Source of the DNA: Pelecanus crispus
Lineage: Eukaryota; Chordata; Aves; Pelecaniformes; Pelecanidae
Assembly (NCBI RefSeq): GCF_030463565.1
Contig: NC_134675.1
Location: 11,367,862-11,431,861, forward strand
Reading direction: 5' to 3'
DNA: 64,000 nt
The translations under genes were made by a program, and so were the position numbers. Within the stretch, counting starts at the first letter, position 1; every line of letters begins with the position of its first letter. Positions 41,750-53,900 of the stretch are shown piece by piece. The notes under the pieces were generated by a model that saw only the letters and a program-made list of their open reading frames with translations, made no database searches and was not told where the DNA came from.

Positions 41750-44700
41750 CAGCTGCGCTGCAGTAGCTGAGATAGCACTGAGTCCCTCAGAGCACTGCAT
41801 TTTTTTAGCCACGTGGAAGACATTTGCTTCTAAGCTACGCAAGGGTGTGTGCTAGTCATGCAGAGGTTCTATTGCCTCATGGTTACATGTCTTTGTTTAC
41901 TAACATATTTGATCTGCTTCCAGTGAGGTTACTTGTGAAGAGTGAGTCTGGAGGGGAGATTCTTTTGATGTTTGCTTATTTGACTTGAGGGGTTTTTTTT
42001 GAGTTCTGAAGGATGTGTTTTGTAGATATCTCTGCAGGGGAGGCAGCGTGGAAAGCCAGGCACAAGTGTCTTTGCTTAAAAAATAGTGAAGAAAACTTGA
42101 TTTCTTTTAATAGTCAGTTGCTGAACTGAACTGTAACTAAATTTCCAAGCAATCTCTCAGCTCTACAGATTACTGTGTAGAGTTTTATATCTTTCGGTTT
42201 TGTGCAAGGCAATGATTACTGGGGGCAGCCTTTAGAGCTCTTGCAGAGTAACAGGGGATTGCTACTCAGTTCCAACGCTGCCATGTTCCTTCCTAAAAAA
42301 CTGTTTGGAAGGTATTCTGGGAAGAGGATTTTTTTGCATCCTGCTGCTGTTGGAAAAGTGTTTCAGACCAGAGGCCAACCCACACAGCTTGCCCTATTAT
42401 CTGGTCTGTTCTTGCTTGAAAGAATTTTACTCAGTAAGCCTTTTTCAAATTGTTTTGGTGATTTCTGTAGGTGACTCCTATGCTGCTGTGGTGCTCTAGA
42501 GGCAACTGGAAACCAATGGAAGACCTCTACAATGCCCCTGTGAAAGCCATCAGATGAGAGTTTTAAATTATCTGTATGCCTTGGCTGTGCCTATATAATA
42601 AGTAAATGAATGGGTGGGCAAATGGAGACTTATGTGAAGAAGCCTCCAGATGCTTTTGGAGGGCTGTGTCTAAAGGAGCAACTACACAGGACTTATTAGA
42701 AAATAAGTATTTGTTTCAGGACAGTCACATCAAATATAGTAAATGTGTGAGTTAAAGTAGAAGCTTCTGCTAGACCATTGCTGGGTCAGCGTGTTGTGTG
42801 GAAAACACTGATGTAAAAAGTTGGTGCTGATTGATTGTAGTATTGCTGTGCCTTGGTTCTAGCTTCGAGCTGCTATGCAGGGTTTTGTCTCTCGAGGGCA
42901 AATAGCCCCAAAGGACTGAATGTGCAGTATTATTTCCTGGCCAATCTGTAAGGCACTTAGGGCTCTGAGCAAACTCTGAGAGACAGCCCTTTTATTCACA
43001 AACATCCATACAGTTGTGCTCAGCAGAGATTTGAGGCTTTCCTGCACAGGGAGTTGTTTTGGCTGAGACTTTTTCTTGATTAACATGTCAGTATTTTGCA
43101 TGACAGTTCTGCAAATCAGCTAGTTTACTTTCAAAGATATCGCTAAACATGCCTTTCTTAAACAGTCTTCCTTACTGCCAGCCCTCCTGCTGCTGTCCCC
43201 CCATGTTACTTCAGATTGCTGTGGGGTTAGATCCGACTTTAAATACTGGGGCACAGCCAAGTATGTTTGTGTGCAATTGCAGGTTTCTGTCCTTCATATG
43301 AGAGCCACTGAGCTTTGTGTGCACCTGCAAAGAGATTGCAGATGAAGCAGCTGAGGAAAGATGTCTTGCAAACTCCCAGCAGAGGTTTGTAAGGTGCTTT
43401 CTGTGTGACAAGGTGTAGATGTTGGCAAGGGGGTGACAGCAGGCACCAGCACACGGGTCATGGGACCACCTAAGACGTGATGCAGGCTGTCGCATCTATG
43501 ACAAGTTGTAGCAAAGCAGAGGAAAAGAGCCCCTGGAGAACTTCAACCACCTGCTCATCAGCCCACGCACAGAAGAGGGAGCCACAGGCTTGTTGAGTGT
43601 TCAGTGGGTTGGAATTTCTGCCAAGAATTAAGCTGTAATTAGGCAGCAATAAGGCTGATGAAGAAAAACCAGAGGCCAGTGACCTTTAACAAGGCTTCTG
43701 ATGGGAAAGTAGTCAAATCTTTTCTGAAGTCAGAGTTTCTGAAACCTTGGTAGACACAAACCTGCCACCAAAACCTGCTGGGATGGAGGGAGTTTTTCCA
43801 GGAAATATTAAATGTAACACTTGGGTATATGTATTGGGGGTGCACTTTTTGCTGTGGCTGATGGCTGCAGTGGTCCTCTCAGCACCAAACTCTTTTTCTA
43901 AACAAATCAGCATAAATTTACCTCCCACTTCAGAATTTGCAGGGGGAGAGGCCTCTGCCTTCTGCTAGACCCCTCCTCTTTTCCTGCCCCTGTAAAGTGG
44001 GTTGCACAACCAAGGGCAGCCCCTTCACAGTACAGGTATAAGAACTAACATGTCGGAGACCAAAAGCAATTGCAGCATAAAAAATACCTTGCTTTGTTTG
44101 AACAATGCCCAGCTTTCTTGGACACCTTATTTTAAATGGCACTTTGAGAAATTCTTGTCAATATATTCATGGGGAGATATGTAACTCAGTTAATCACTGA
44201 AAGCATTAATGACTCTGGATTTGGGACACCTGCTTATTTTGCAGTGCACTTCTCAACACCTGCTTGTCAGCAGAACAGAATTCAAAAGTGAAGAGGGTTG
44301 TTTTTCCTACAAATACTCGAGGCTGCACATTGTTTTTATCATGTCTATAGATAAGCTGTACTGCTTTCTGCTGCTGGAAGAGAGCAGCATTCTGGTTAGG
44401 TGTCTATATGCGTGTCCTGTACCAATCTGAACAAGATACATTTCTGCACCCTGGAGAGAAGTGGTGAGGCTTCAGAGATGTCTAATTAGTTGTCAGCCTG
44501 TTCTCTGCTACTCTTCAACTTTCCTTCTTCTACCAAGCTAGCGCGCTTAGAGGCCCTGTGTGAAAGAGTTTAGCAGAGAAACAGTCTTGTATCCAAGTTT
44601 AAAGAAAGTTTCATGGAATATTATTGCAGAAGTAGGTAATGTAGTGGTTACTACATGCAGTCTTTTTTAGCTTTAGTTGCTTTCCTGGAAGTCACAGACT

Positions 44701-45466
44701 ACAAGAGCTGTAAAGCTCTAAGCAGCTGCAAAATATTCATGGAAGGGAGCAGGTGGGCAGGAGGTTAAATGTTTGGGGACATAACAATGCATAATGAAAA
44801 GATAGGAAGATATAGAGGGAGATACTTGGGGGTGTAGTGGAAGGGAAATTAGAGAAACATGCAGAAACATTTTGCTGGAGAAATCTGGATTATGATATTA
44901 TTGCTTATTGTTGCAATCTCAACCCAGTGATGTCTGTCAGGTGGTAACAGATAATAACATGAAACTTGCCAGGCATTTCACTAGCTAACATAACTGGATT
45001 TGATTTTAAATATATAAACAGCTATTTTAAAGATTCAAGACAAATATTTATTTCAGAATCAACCTGTGTGAAAGAAATTTGCTACTGTATAAATAAATCA
45101 TTCAGAAGAACATGTGATATCAACATTTTGTGGTCAAACTAGCAACTGGAAAAGTCACTATCTGAACATTTGGTGCCTAGGTTTGATGTGCAAAGCCCCA
45201 GCTTCTCTGTTAATCATCTCTTCAGGGGCATGAGAAAGATGATTTGGGGTTTTTTTAGATTATTAAACTGAGCTACTTGAATAATTTCACAGCTGAGAAA
45301 TTAATTGGGAGTTGGAAAAAGGGAAGAAAGTTTACTTGTCTTAAAGCTGTGAAAGAGGTCTGAAGCAGAGACCCATTTGTTCTGAAATCTTGTTGGACCT
45401 GTGGTCAGAAATTTGATCAATTTTGCAACACATTGATTCAAAATGTGCATTTATAAACTTAAATGT
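41750..45466. other. Non-coding interval (probable intron), no gene seen
   Basis: Unique-looking sequence with short unsupported ORFs (for example 42202-42474 plus, 43211-43495 minus). No exon with conserved coding sequence and no recognisable transposon. Confidence 0.5.
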
Positions 45467-46620
45467 TGTATTGGGTTTGCGTGGCAAGGTTTTGGTAGTG
45501 GGGGGGCCACAGGGGTGGCTTCTGTGATAAGCTGCTAGAAGCTTCCTCTATGTCCAATAGAGCTAATGCCAGCTGGCTCCAAGACGGACCCGCCACTGGC
45601 CAAGGCTGAGCCAATCAGCAACGGTGCTAGCGCCTCTGTGATAACATATTTAAGAAGGGGGGAAAAAAAAACCCCAAAGGAACATAAAAACTGCAGCTGG
45701 AGTGAGGAGTGAGAATATGGGAGAGGAACAAATATGCAGACACCAAAGTCAGTGAAGGAGGAGGGGGAGGAGGTGCTCCATGTGCTAGAGATTCCCCTGC
45801 AGTCTGTGGTGAAGACCATGGTGGAGTCAGGCTGTCTCCCTGCAGCCCATGGAGGTTAATGGTGGAGCAGATATCCACCTGCAGCCTGTGGAGGACCCCA
45901 TGCCAGAGCAGGTGGATGCACCTGAAGGAGGCTGTGACCCCATGGAAAGCCCGTGCTGGAGCAGGCTCCTGTAAGGACCTGTGACCCGGTGGAGAGAGAG
46001 GAGCCCATGCTGGAGCAGGTTTGCTGGCAAGACTTGTGACCCCACAGGGGACCCATGCTGAAGCAGTCTGCTTCTGAAGGACTGTACCCTGTGGAAGGGA
46101 CCTATGCTGGAGCAGTTTGTGAAGAACTGCAGCCCATGGGAAGGACCCACAATGGAGAAGTTCATGGAGGACTGTCTCCTGTGGGAGGGACCCCACACTG
46201 GAGCAGGGGAAGAGTGTGAGGAGTCCTCCCCTTGAGGAGGAAGGAGCAGCAGAGATGACGTGTGATGAACTGACCGCAACCCTCATTCTCCATCCCCCTG
46301 TGCCACTTGGGGGGAGGAGGCGGCAGAGAAAATCGGGAGTGAAGTTGAGCCCAAGAAGAAGGGAGGGGTGGGGGGAAGGTGTTTTAAGATTTGGTTCTAT
46401 TTCTGATTACCCTACTCAGTTTTGATTGGCAATAAATTAAACTGATTTCCCCAAGTCGAGTCTGTTTTGCCCATGATGGTAGTTGTTGAGTGATCTCCCT
46501 GTCCTTATCTCGACCCATGAGCTTTTTCGTTATCTTTTCTCTCCCCTGTCCAATTGAGAAGGGGAGTGATAGAGCAGCTTTGGTGGGCACCTGGCATCCA
46601 GCCAGAGTCAACCTACCACA
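45467..46620 (+). mobile_element. Solo LTR of a second ERV family (1154 bp)
   Basis: It begins TGTATTGGGTTTGCG and ends AACCTACCACA. CCAAT (45611-45615) precedes a TATA-like ATATTTAAG (about 45646). AATAAA is at 46431-46436. Between about 45890 and 46205 is a degenerate array with a CTGGAGCAG-type core every 44-56 bp. The flanks AATGT and GATGT match at 4 of 5 bases, in keeping with an old 5-bp duplication. A fragment of the same family lies at 16020-16238. Confidence 0.88.
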
Positions 46621-48357
46621 GATGTGCAGTGCTTTTAAGACTTTTCAGTGCTTTTTAAAAGTTGTATTTGTGTACTTCACCTCCAATTTCTATTCAAATA
46701 TAATTTCAGCAGAAGAGTGGGAATTTGGGGGGAGGGAAATCAGATTAATTTGTCATGACACCAGAGACTGGATAAACTTAACAATGGGGGATTACTTTTG
46801 CAAAGCAAAAGTAGTAGCAAAAATAGTAACTATGATGTAAGACTAGATTTAGTGGCAAATTGAAAGTTAACCTTGTGTGAAAAATGGAGAGGCCAGTCCT
46901 CAGAGTAAAAACTAATAATGCATAAATGTGGAGTTAGTTAATGACTTAAATTTATGTTCCATGCTTACTGATTTAATTTTTAAGTCAGTGATTTTAATAA
47001 GGATATAAATCACTTAAATTCATTCTGTTATCTTTACTTTGCACTTCAAGGCAATGAAAAGAACCAGTGCTGCAACGGATGTACTAGCTGAAACAAAGAT
47101 GGTCTTTCCCTTGCTAGTTCTATGTAGCAGGTCATTCTAACCTGGTGAAGCCCTGTGCCTTCATGCTCTTGTGATCGGTACAGCACAGCCCAAGTCTACA
47201 CTCTAATGTTCGGTAAAACTTTATGGATCCTTGTGTTTCAACATGTTCTGTTGGTTGAGTTTCTGTTGTTCTGGTTAATGTTTATTTGCACTACTTGCTG
47301 TTTGGTAAAGCTATTGCTAGAGATTCAGCTGTTCTAATATAGTTGTGTTTTCTCTCACCATAGAAGAATGTCTGCTCATGAAATCACTGCAAAAAGGAAA
47401 ATAAAATTTTCTCTTAGAAATAGCTGCCCATGGACTAACAATCATTGTATTATATGGGGTCTTCATTCAGTAGCTTCAGTCCTAATATTGAGGCATAAAT
47501 TTCATCAGTTTTGGCTTATTGCAGTGGTGGGAGGATAGGCTGGATTTTCTGGGGAGTCTGAGGACTGAAAATCCTTCCATTAGCATCACCATAGACACAA
47601 TACAGTGCGCTATGTGGAACTGGGGGGAAAGGGCTACAGTTGTGCATAGGGCAAGGCACGTTCTTCCAAGAAGCCTCCCACCTCTCTTTGGCCCTTAGTC
47701 AACCAATTTTTACCACCAACACTTCTATGATTCAGAGGCTGGTTTACTTGAGGAGATGAGGTCTTGCTGGTTGTTGTTTTCTGTAAGACTGAAAAACTGG
47801 GATGAAGGGGTAGGGTACAGAGCAAATAAGGAAAAGAATTGGGTATAAAGAGCTGGAACCCTAAACTATAGAAAGGATGAACTTGGCTTTCCAAAGCTTT
47901 AACCAAAGAAGTGGTCCTGACTTGTTATTCTTCAACATTTGCTGGCTGGGTTAGCCCTCGCCTGCCTTGGTAGGAAGATGCTTTTTTTATAAGAGCAGCT
48001 CAGTCCAGAACTGGATGGTTGCATAAGATGATCATGCTGTTTTATGCAGCATCACTTGTGATGGAAACGGTACAGACCAAATCATGCAGTCTCTGACACT
48101 ACTGATTCTCTGTTTGGCAGAATATAACAAAGCGTGTTAATGAAGGGTGAACTTTGACCTCATGGTAGCAGAGCACTTGGGGTTAGGACTGTATGAGATG
48201 ATTCAGAAAGGCCCCTCTGAGCATCATGTTTTGTTAACTTTTTTTTTTTTTTGAGGCTGTAAGCTTATTCCTTCCACCCTGTGCTTTGGCTTCTCTGTTT
48301 CTGGTTCTCTGATGCATCTCCTATTGTCTCCAGTAGCCCAGTGTTCCTCTGTATATT

Positions 48358-48422
48358 GATTGGGTTTTTGGGGTTTTTTGTTTTGTGGGGGTTTTTTTTG
48401 TTTGGGTTTGTTTGGGGTTTTT
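48358..48422 (+). repeat. T/G low-complexity tract with G-runs
   Basis: Runs of 3-5 G separated by T-rich spacers (GGGTTTTTGGGGTTTTTT and following). A G-quadruplex is possible but the loops are long. Confidence 0.6.
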
Positions 48423-50875
48423 CTCAATTTAAATGATAGATTGTGATTTCCTTCAGGCAGAAGATGGAAGAAAAAAAAATATAAGCAACAGATTAAATTG
48501 CTCTGTGAAAGCCTCAGTTACAGTAATGCTGGCTTTTCCCTTTCCCACACAGATTTAGATTGAATCGAAGCTGTGTTTGGGAGAAGAACCATGTTGGAGA
48601 AACCTCCACTACTGTTTCAGACCCTTTAAATAAATTAGCTGTCCATCACATCATAACAGAGTATAGCCACTCAAGTCCTGCTGTGCTCAGTTTTCATTAG
48701 CAGAGTTCCTTCTTTTGTATGGACTCGCTTCAAAATTTAAGTCAAAATAAAAATTCATTCCTCTTTTGCAGCTCTGATGTTCTGGGGCAAAGTGCAATGA
48801 CCATGCCCTTGACAAAGTCATCTGTCACCTGACTTTGGTAGCATGTGTGCATCCTATGGGAGAGTGGTGCCTTGGCAGCCTGGCTTTGAGAGCAGTCCCT
48901 CCTCAGGCCCCTCACCTGGTGTGGGCAGGGACAGGTGTGACTAGCAGCCTACCAGCCAGATTCAGTGCAAACCATCTGCTTCTCACAGCAGTGCTGGGTA
49001 ATGATCTCAGTGTGTTTCACACCCTGGGAACTTTGTGCAGACACGTTCTCATATGGTGGATAACAGGGAAGTCCTAAACGTTTCCAGCTTACAGAGTGGC
49101 TGTGAAAGCAGTAGCCAAAGCAGGGGTGGGTCAGATGCAGGCAGTCAGCAGAGATGGTGATGCTGTGGACTAAAAAGAGTCACTCCACCACACACAGCAC
49201 TGATAGATTGAGCCCTGGCATGCTGAGCTTTGCTTTCTCAGCCACTTCTGCAGGGAAGGCAGTTCGCTGTGCTTGTCCCTGTGGAGACAAGCTGTTCTCT
49301 CTGCACAGCCCAGGGCGTCTCTCCCAGCCCTCTCCCGTCTCTGCCACCAGGCTGCAGCTCTAGGGATGGTTTTGCTAACCACTAATTGCTTGTTTCATTC
49401 AAACAGGGAAGGAAGGGTCTTGGTGGATGTAGCTTTTTACCCATTATCTTAGATTTCAGAGCTGCTCTCTGTAATGCTGCAGTGCAGGGGAGGCTCATCT
49501 TATTGTGTTCAGATAGAGCTATGAAACATAAGTTGCTGAGCGCCTGCTCCTGCTTTAGGGGATCTTGCAGAAAGTTTTTAACTTGACAGCTGTATAAAAT
49601 AAACTACTTCAGAGCAGAGACACCTATTTTGGGACATGTGGCTGATCCTGCAGAGGTGATTTGTATGGCAGAGAGGTGGTGATCCTTAGAAAGACCATGG
49701 CCAGCTGATAACGCAGGAGGAACTTGTCACATTCGAGTGAGTTTGAACATTGAGAGCCAATTGTGCTGTGTAGATATAATAAACCAAATCCTCCTCCTCT
49801 CTGCAGAATATTACTGGGGTGATGCTAGTTAGTCTGATACACATCGCAGGTAATGGATGGCTAGTCAGTTGCTGTTCTGAGTGTATGAGTATTGTGTATC
49901 TAAGCCTAAGGTTGAGATCTAGGCACCTCCATTCTGTAGGTGGATCTCACTGCTCTGCACATGCTACTGGTACCTGCTGTGGGTAGAACTGTGTTAAAGC
50001 AGATATGAACACAACAAGGCATATGGGACGTAGTTTTCATCACACAGCTATGTCATATCATAATAAGAGAATATTTTATAATCGATAAAGTCTCATTTTT
50101 GAAAGCCCATGTTGTTGGGAGAATGTGATCTGGAATGCCCTGCATCCAGGGAGCTCTGTGAACATGGACACTGCAGGAGGGAGAGTTGACGACACTGTTC
50201 TGTGCAAAAGCTCCAGGCATCTTCCCTTTTTCTCCAGCCTGTCCATCTGCTGTGGCCTATTTAGTGGGACAGGCAGTAATATGTTTAGCTTCTCTGATCC
50301 TCTTGTTTATGTTAAAACTTGTGAGAATTTTAATTTTAATCTCTTGTTAAACATTCCTGATAAGAGTCACAGAATTTATCAAATCGTCTAATTCCTAGCT
50401 TACTTCCTTAGGCTAGAGCTAATATTTCCTCAGGTTGCAAAGTCAGATGTTTCCTTTCTTCTCTGTAATAAATGTAAATACTTCAATTTTAGGATTCAAG
50501 ATTTCTCATTTTCTAGGCATAAGAGCCCATATAAAAAATGATTTATGAAACAAACTTTGTACTAATCCCGCTCTTGATCTCACCAAACTAGCTGCAAAGG
50601 AAAGCAATGTTGGCTATCCTGTTTTCATATGTTAACATTTAACTTGGAGGGACTGTGTGGCTCTTCAGGATGGCCTGCCTTGCCCCTAGCACTACAGGCT
50701 GCTATCAGTCACATTTCCTAGGGGAGGTTGGGTTGTTGCCAGCAGTACTGAAGGGTCTAGAGAGTTAGGATTAACTGGGGCCATGGAGTGGTTGGAGGAG
50801 CATCTCTAGCTGTTCCAGCAGGTAGTAGCTGCCAGGTTACACTGGGATGGTGGCTACCAATGCACAGCATTTGCA

Positions 50876-50939
50876 TGTGCCTCTGAACTCTGCTGATAAA
50901 CCTATTGTGTGCCTCTGAACTCTGCTGATAAACCTATTC
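50876..50939. repeat. Tandem duplication, 32 bp x 2
   Basis: Two adjacent copies of the 32-bp unit starting TGTGCCTCTGAACTCTGC are identical except for the last base, so the duplication is recent. Confidence 0.9.
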
Positions 50940-53900
50940 ACACCTCATATGTGGGGAAATGGGGACTGATTTCCATTGTCACCTTGTGTTTAATGGGCCT
51001 CCTGGGAATTGAATGCAGGCTCCTCTTCTATCCTCACTCCTACTGGGAAAACACTTTGCTTATGAACATCCAGATACTCTGCTGTCTCAGGTTTATCCAG
51101 GCTCCTCCTGCATAGTTTCTTTCTTCCCTGTTTCTTATTGTATCTGTGAATCACTCTGCAGCCTGTCATAATTTATTTTTACAACACGCTGAAAGGTATA
51201 ATAGGGAAGTTATAAACATGCTGGGGAGAAGCCACCTGAAATAGCAAATGTTTCTAATTATAAAGTTAAAGCTGCCTTTCTAACCTATTTGGTTCTTTAT
51301 TATACCTTGAACAACCTGAAAATGTACTTGGCTACAACTGGACTTCCAGATACAATAGGTGAATTTTAAATTAAACCCATCCAGTGGAAAATTACACTAT
51401 TAGCCTGGAGCAGTAGCCCTGATCTTTACAGTTTATGGTGCTGCACAGCCTACACATCCAGTAATGTTCTGTGAGTCCATAAAGTTGAGAGGACAGTCTC
51501 TTAAAAGCAGAACAGTTTAGTTTCTTGAAAAAATTAAAGTCATTATTACATTCTTTTATGTTTATTATTTAATTCCCAGGCTTTTCCACATTAGCCTAGT
51601 TTAAATGGAAAGTAATTTATCTTTGCCTTACCAAGATATATTAGGCAATGTTCCTGAAAGGGCTACATTTAATTAGTTTCAGTCATGGTTTTGGTACCTG
51701 CGGGGGGGGGGGAAGTAAATTTCTGTACATAGAAGAATAATAGTCATTGTAATTTAGAGTCTGTGTGTTCCACAGTTGTGTATGGATTTTAATCCCTTTC
51801 CTTATGCAGAGTTGCATGCTGATGGTCCAGGTTTGCTGTTTTATCAAAATGCTTTACTGACTGTACTAATTAAAGGCTGTGGTGCACACCTTCAGCCATC
51901 ACTGATTCATCACAGTGTTCACGGAGAAACGAGAGCGGCAATGTCACAGCTGGCACAGGAAGAAATGAGCTAAAGCTACACAGGAGCAAGTAGGGATTGG
52001 GACCACGTGCATCTAGGTTCAAGAGAGCAGTGAACAATTTGGGGTACATGCTGTCTAAAGCTGTCATGTCATGGCTCCTGAAAAGAAGTCATCATGCTGG
52101 CTGAGATTGACATCTGGAGCCAGCAGTCTGAATACAGCCCCTTCTTCATCTGCTCGCTGCACTGGGAGCCAAGAGCATTTCAGATGCAGTCAGAGATGGT
52201 TTGAGTAGGGTCTTCAGTAATTACGTTAGTTGGCTTGGGCACAGGACATTAAAACTGACATCTTGTCCTCACAGGATTTGAATAGGTGTCAGTTTGCATG
52301 AGGCTTGCCCTAGTCATTAAAATAAACAGAAACAGGAGAGGAGCTTTCACTTTACTAAAAAGAAGAGCTCTAGATAAGCAGTTCTTTTGCTGGGGAAGAG
52401 GTTGGAGATCCTCCTGTTTGTTTCTCTTACTTCCATCTCTGTTTGCAGGTAACATAATATTCAGGGTCTTCAAGTCCTGAAGTTAGTTTGGGAGGTATAC
52501 TTAGATAGGGATCAATACCTTAATACGGTTCTCAAATGATCTGTTACAGGATATAATATGTGCTAAATGAAATTGCTTCAGTTATAAGATGTAGAAGACC
52601 ACTGGTGTGTTTTGAATTAAACTGATGTGCTTTCCTGTTTTCTCCTGAGAAAGGAGTTTGCCAGTGGCATCTCCCTTCTTGTATTTTTTTGAAATGCAGC
52701 AAAAATAAATAGTCTCTTTAACCATCTTCTGAAACACACGTGATTCTTTTAGATCTGTACTTTCTTTTTAATTCATGGAGAACAGCTGTGGAATTGTTAC
52801 TCCAACAACATAAGTAAATCTCTTAGCAGATGGCTCTCGAACTGGCTGGGACAAAAGCAGCCTCTTCCATCCTGATGTGGCTTGTTTGTTGTTCTTAAAT
52901 CCTGATATCTTGACAGGGCTCGAGTAAGTCTTTGCTGTTTTCATTGCAGTGCAAGTATAGTGTTGCTCCAGTAATTCTGCATTGATGGTACGAGACCTAG
53001 GCTACTTCTGGAGGCCTTTGTGAAATGATGGTCTTCAGGAGAAGCCATACAGTACAGCTGTTGCTGGATGTGGCAGGGAGTGGAGACGGTGAGGAGTTAA
53101 ACTGAAGTGAGCATTCAGCATCTGCATTCTTGCACGGTCACGCTTTTGTGAGATAAGTCTTGATTCTGTATGAACCACAATACTAGCTCCTGTTCTACTT
53201 GGTGTACTTTTTATTTCTGGATTTAGAACATGGCATGTTAACGCAATTGGATACCCACTGGTGTGATGGAAATACAGAACAATTACTGAAATGTTTATGC
53301 AGGATGAGCAGGAGCGTCTGAGTTCAAGGTGCTGGGCATGGTTGTAAATGAAAATCTGTTTGGCATGGCTCCTGTATAATTAAGATGCCACACCAATATT
53401 GTCTCTTTGTGCACAGGTCACTGTCAGCACCTCAGGATTATCGTGGGCATGATGGCAGCAGGCAGCTACCACCGTAATTTGCTTGATGTAAAAGCTGGAC
53501 CCGAGAACTAGCAGCTCAAACTGGTGTTCAGCCATACAGATGTTTTTGGAAACTTCAAAAGCAGTCACAAATTCCCTGAACCCTGCCCCATTATAGCTCG
53601 GAGAGTAGTTATATCTGAAAAGCCCTTGGAGTAGTTGGAGTAAATGGCCCTAAACTGTACTGTTTGTGCAATTTAATATCCATTTCTGCTCAAAGCAATT
53701 CTGCAGAGATTTTACATAGTGTAAGAGCAGAATAATTTAATTTTGCTATGTTAAAGTCTATTATCTCTCCTGCAAACAGGAGATAGTTCACGGCTGCTTG
53801 ATAACTCTGAAAAGACTGAGGTGGGAAATTTGAGTGAATTGCATTTCCCTGTATAAGCACAGGTGTATACTCAGTGTTGACTACATTGCTCTGCTTCAAA

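Noticed and set aside
45627..46286. 219-codon and 150-codon minus-strand ORFs
   Set aside because: They are antisense to the repeat array of an LTR and consist of repeated low-information segments.
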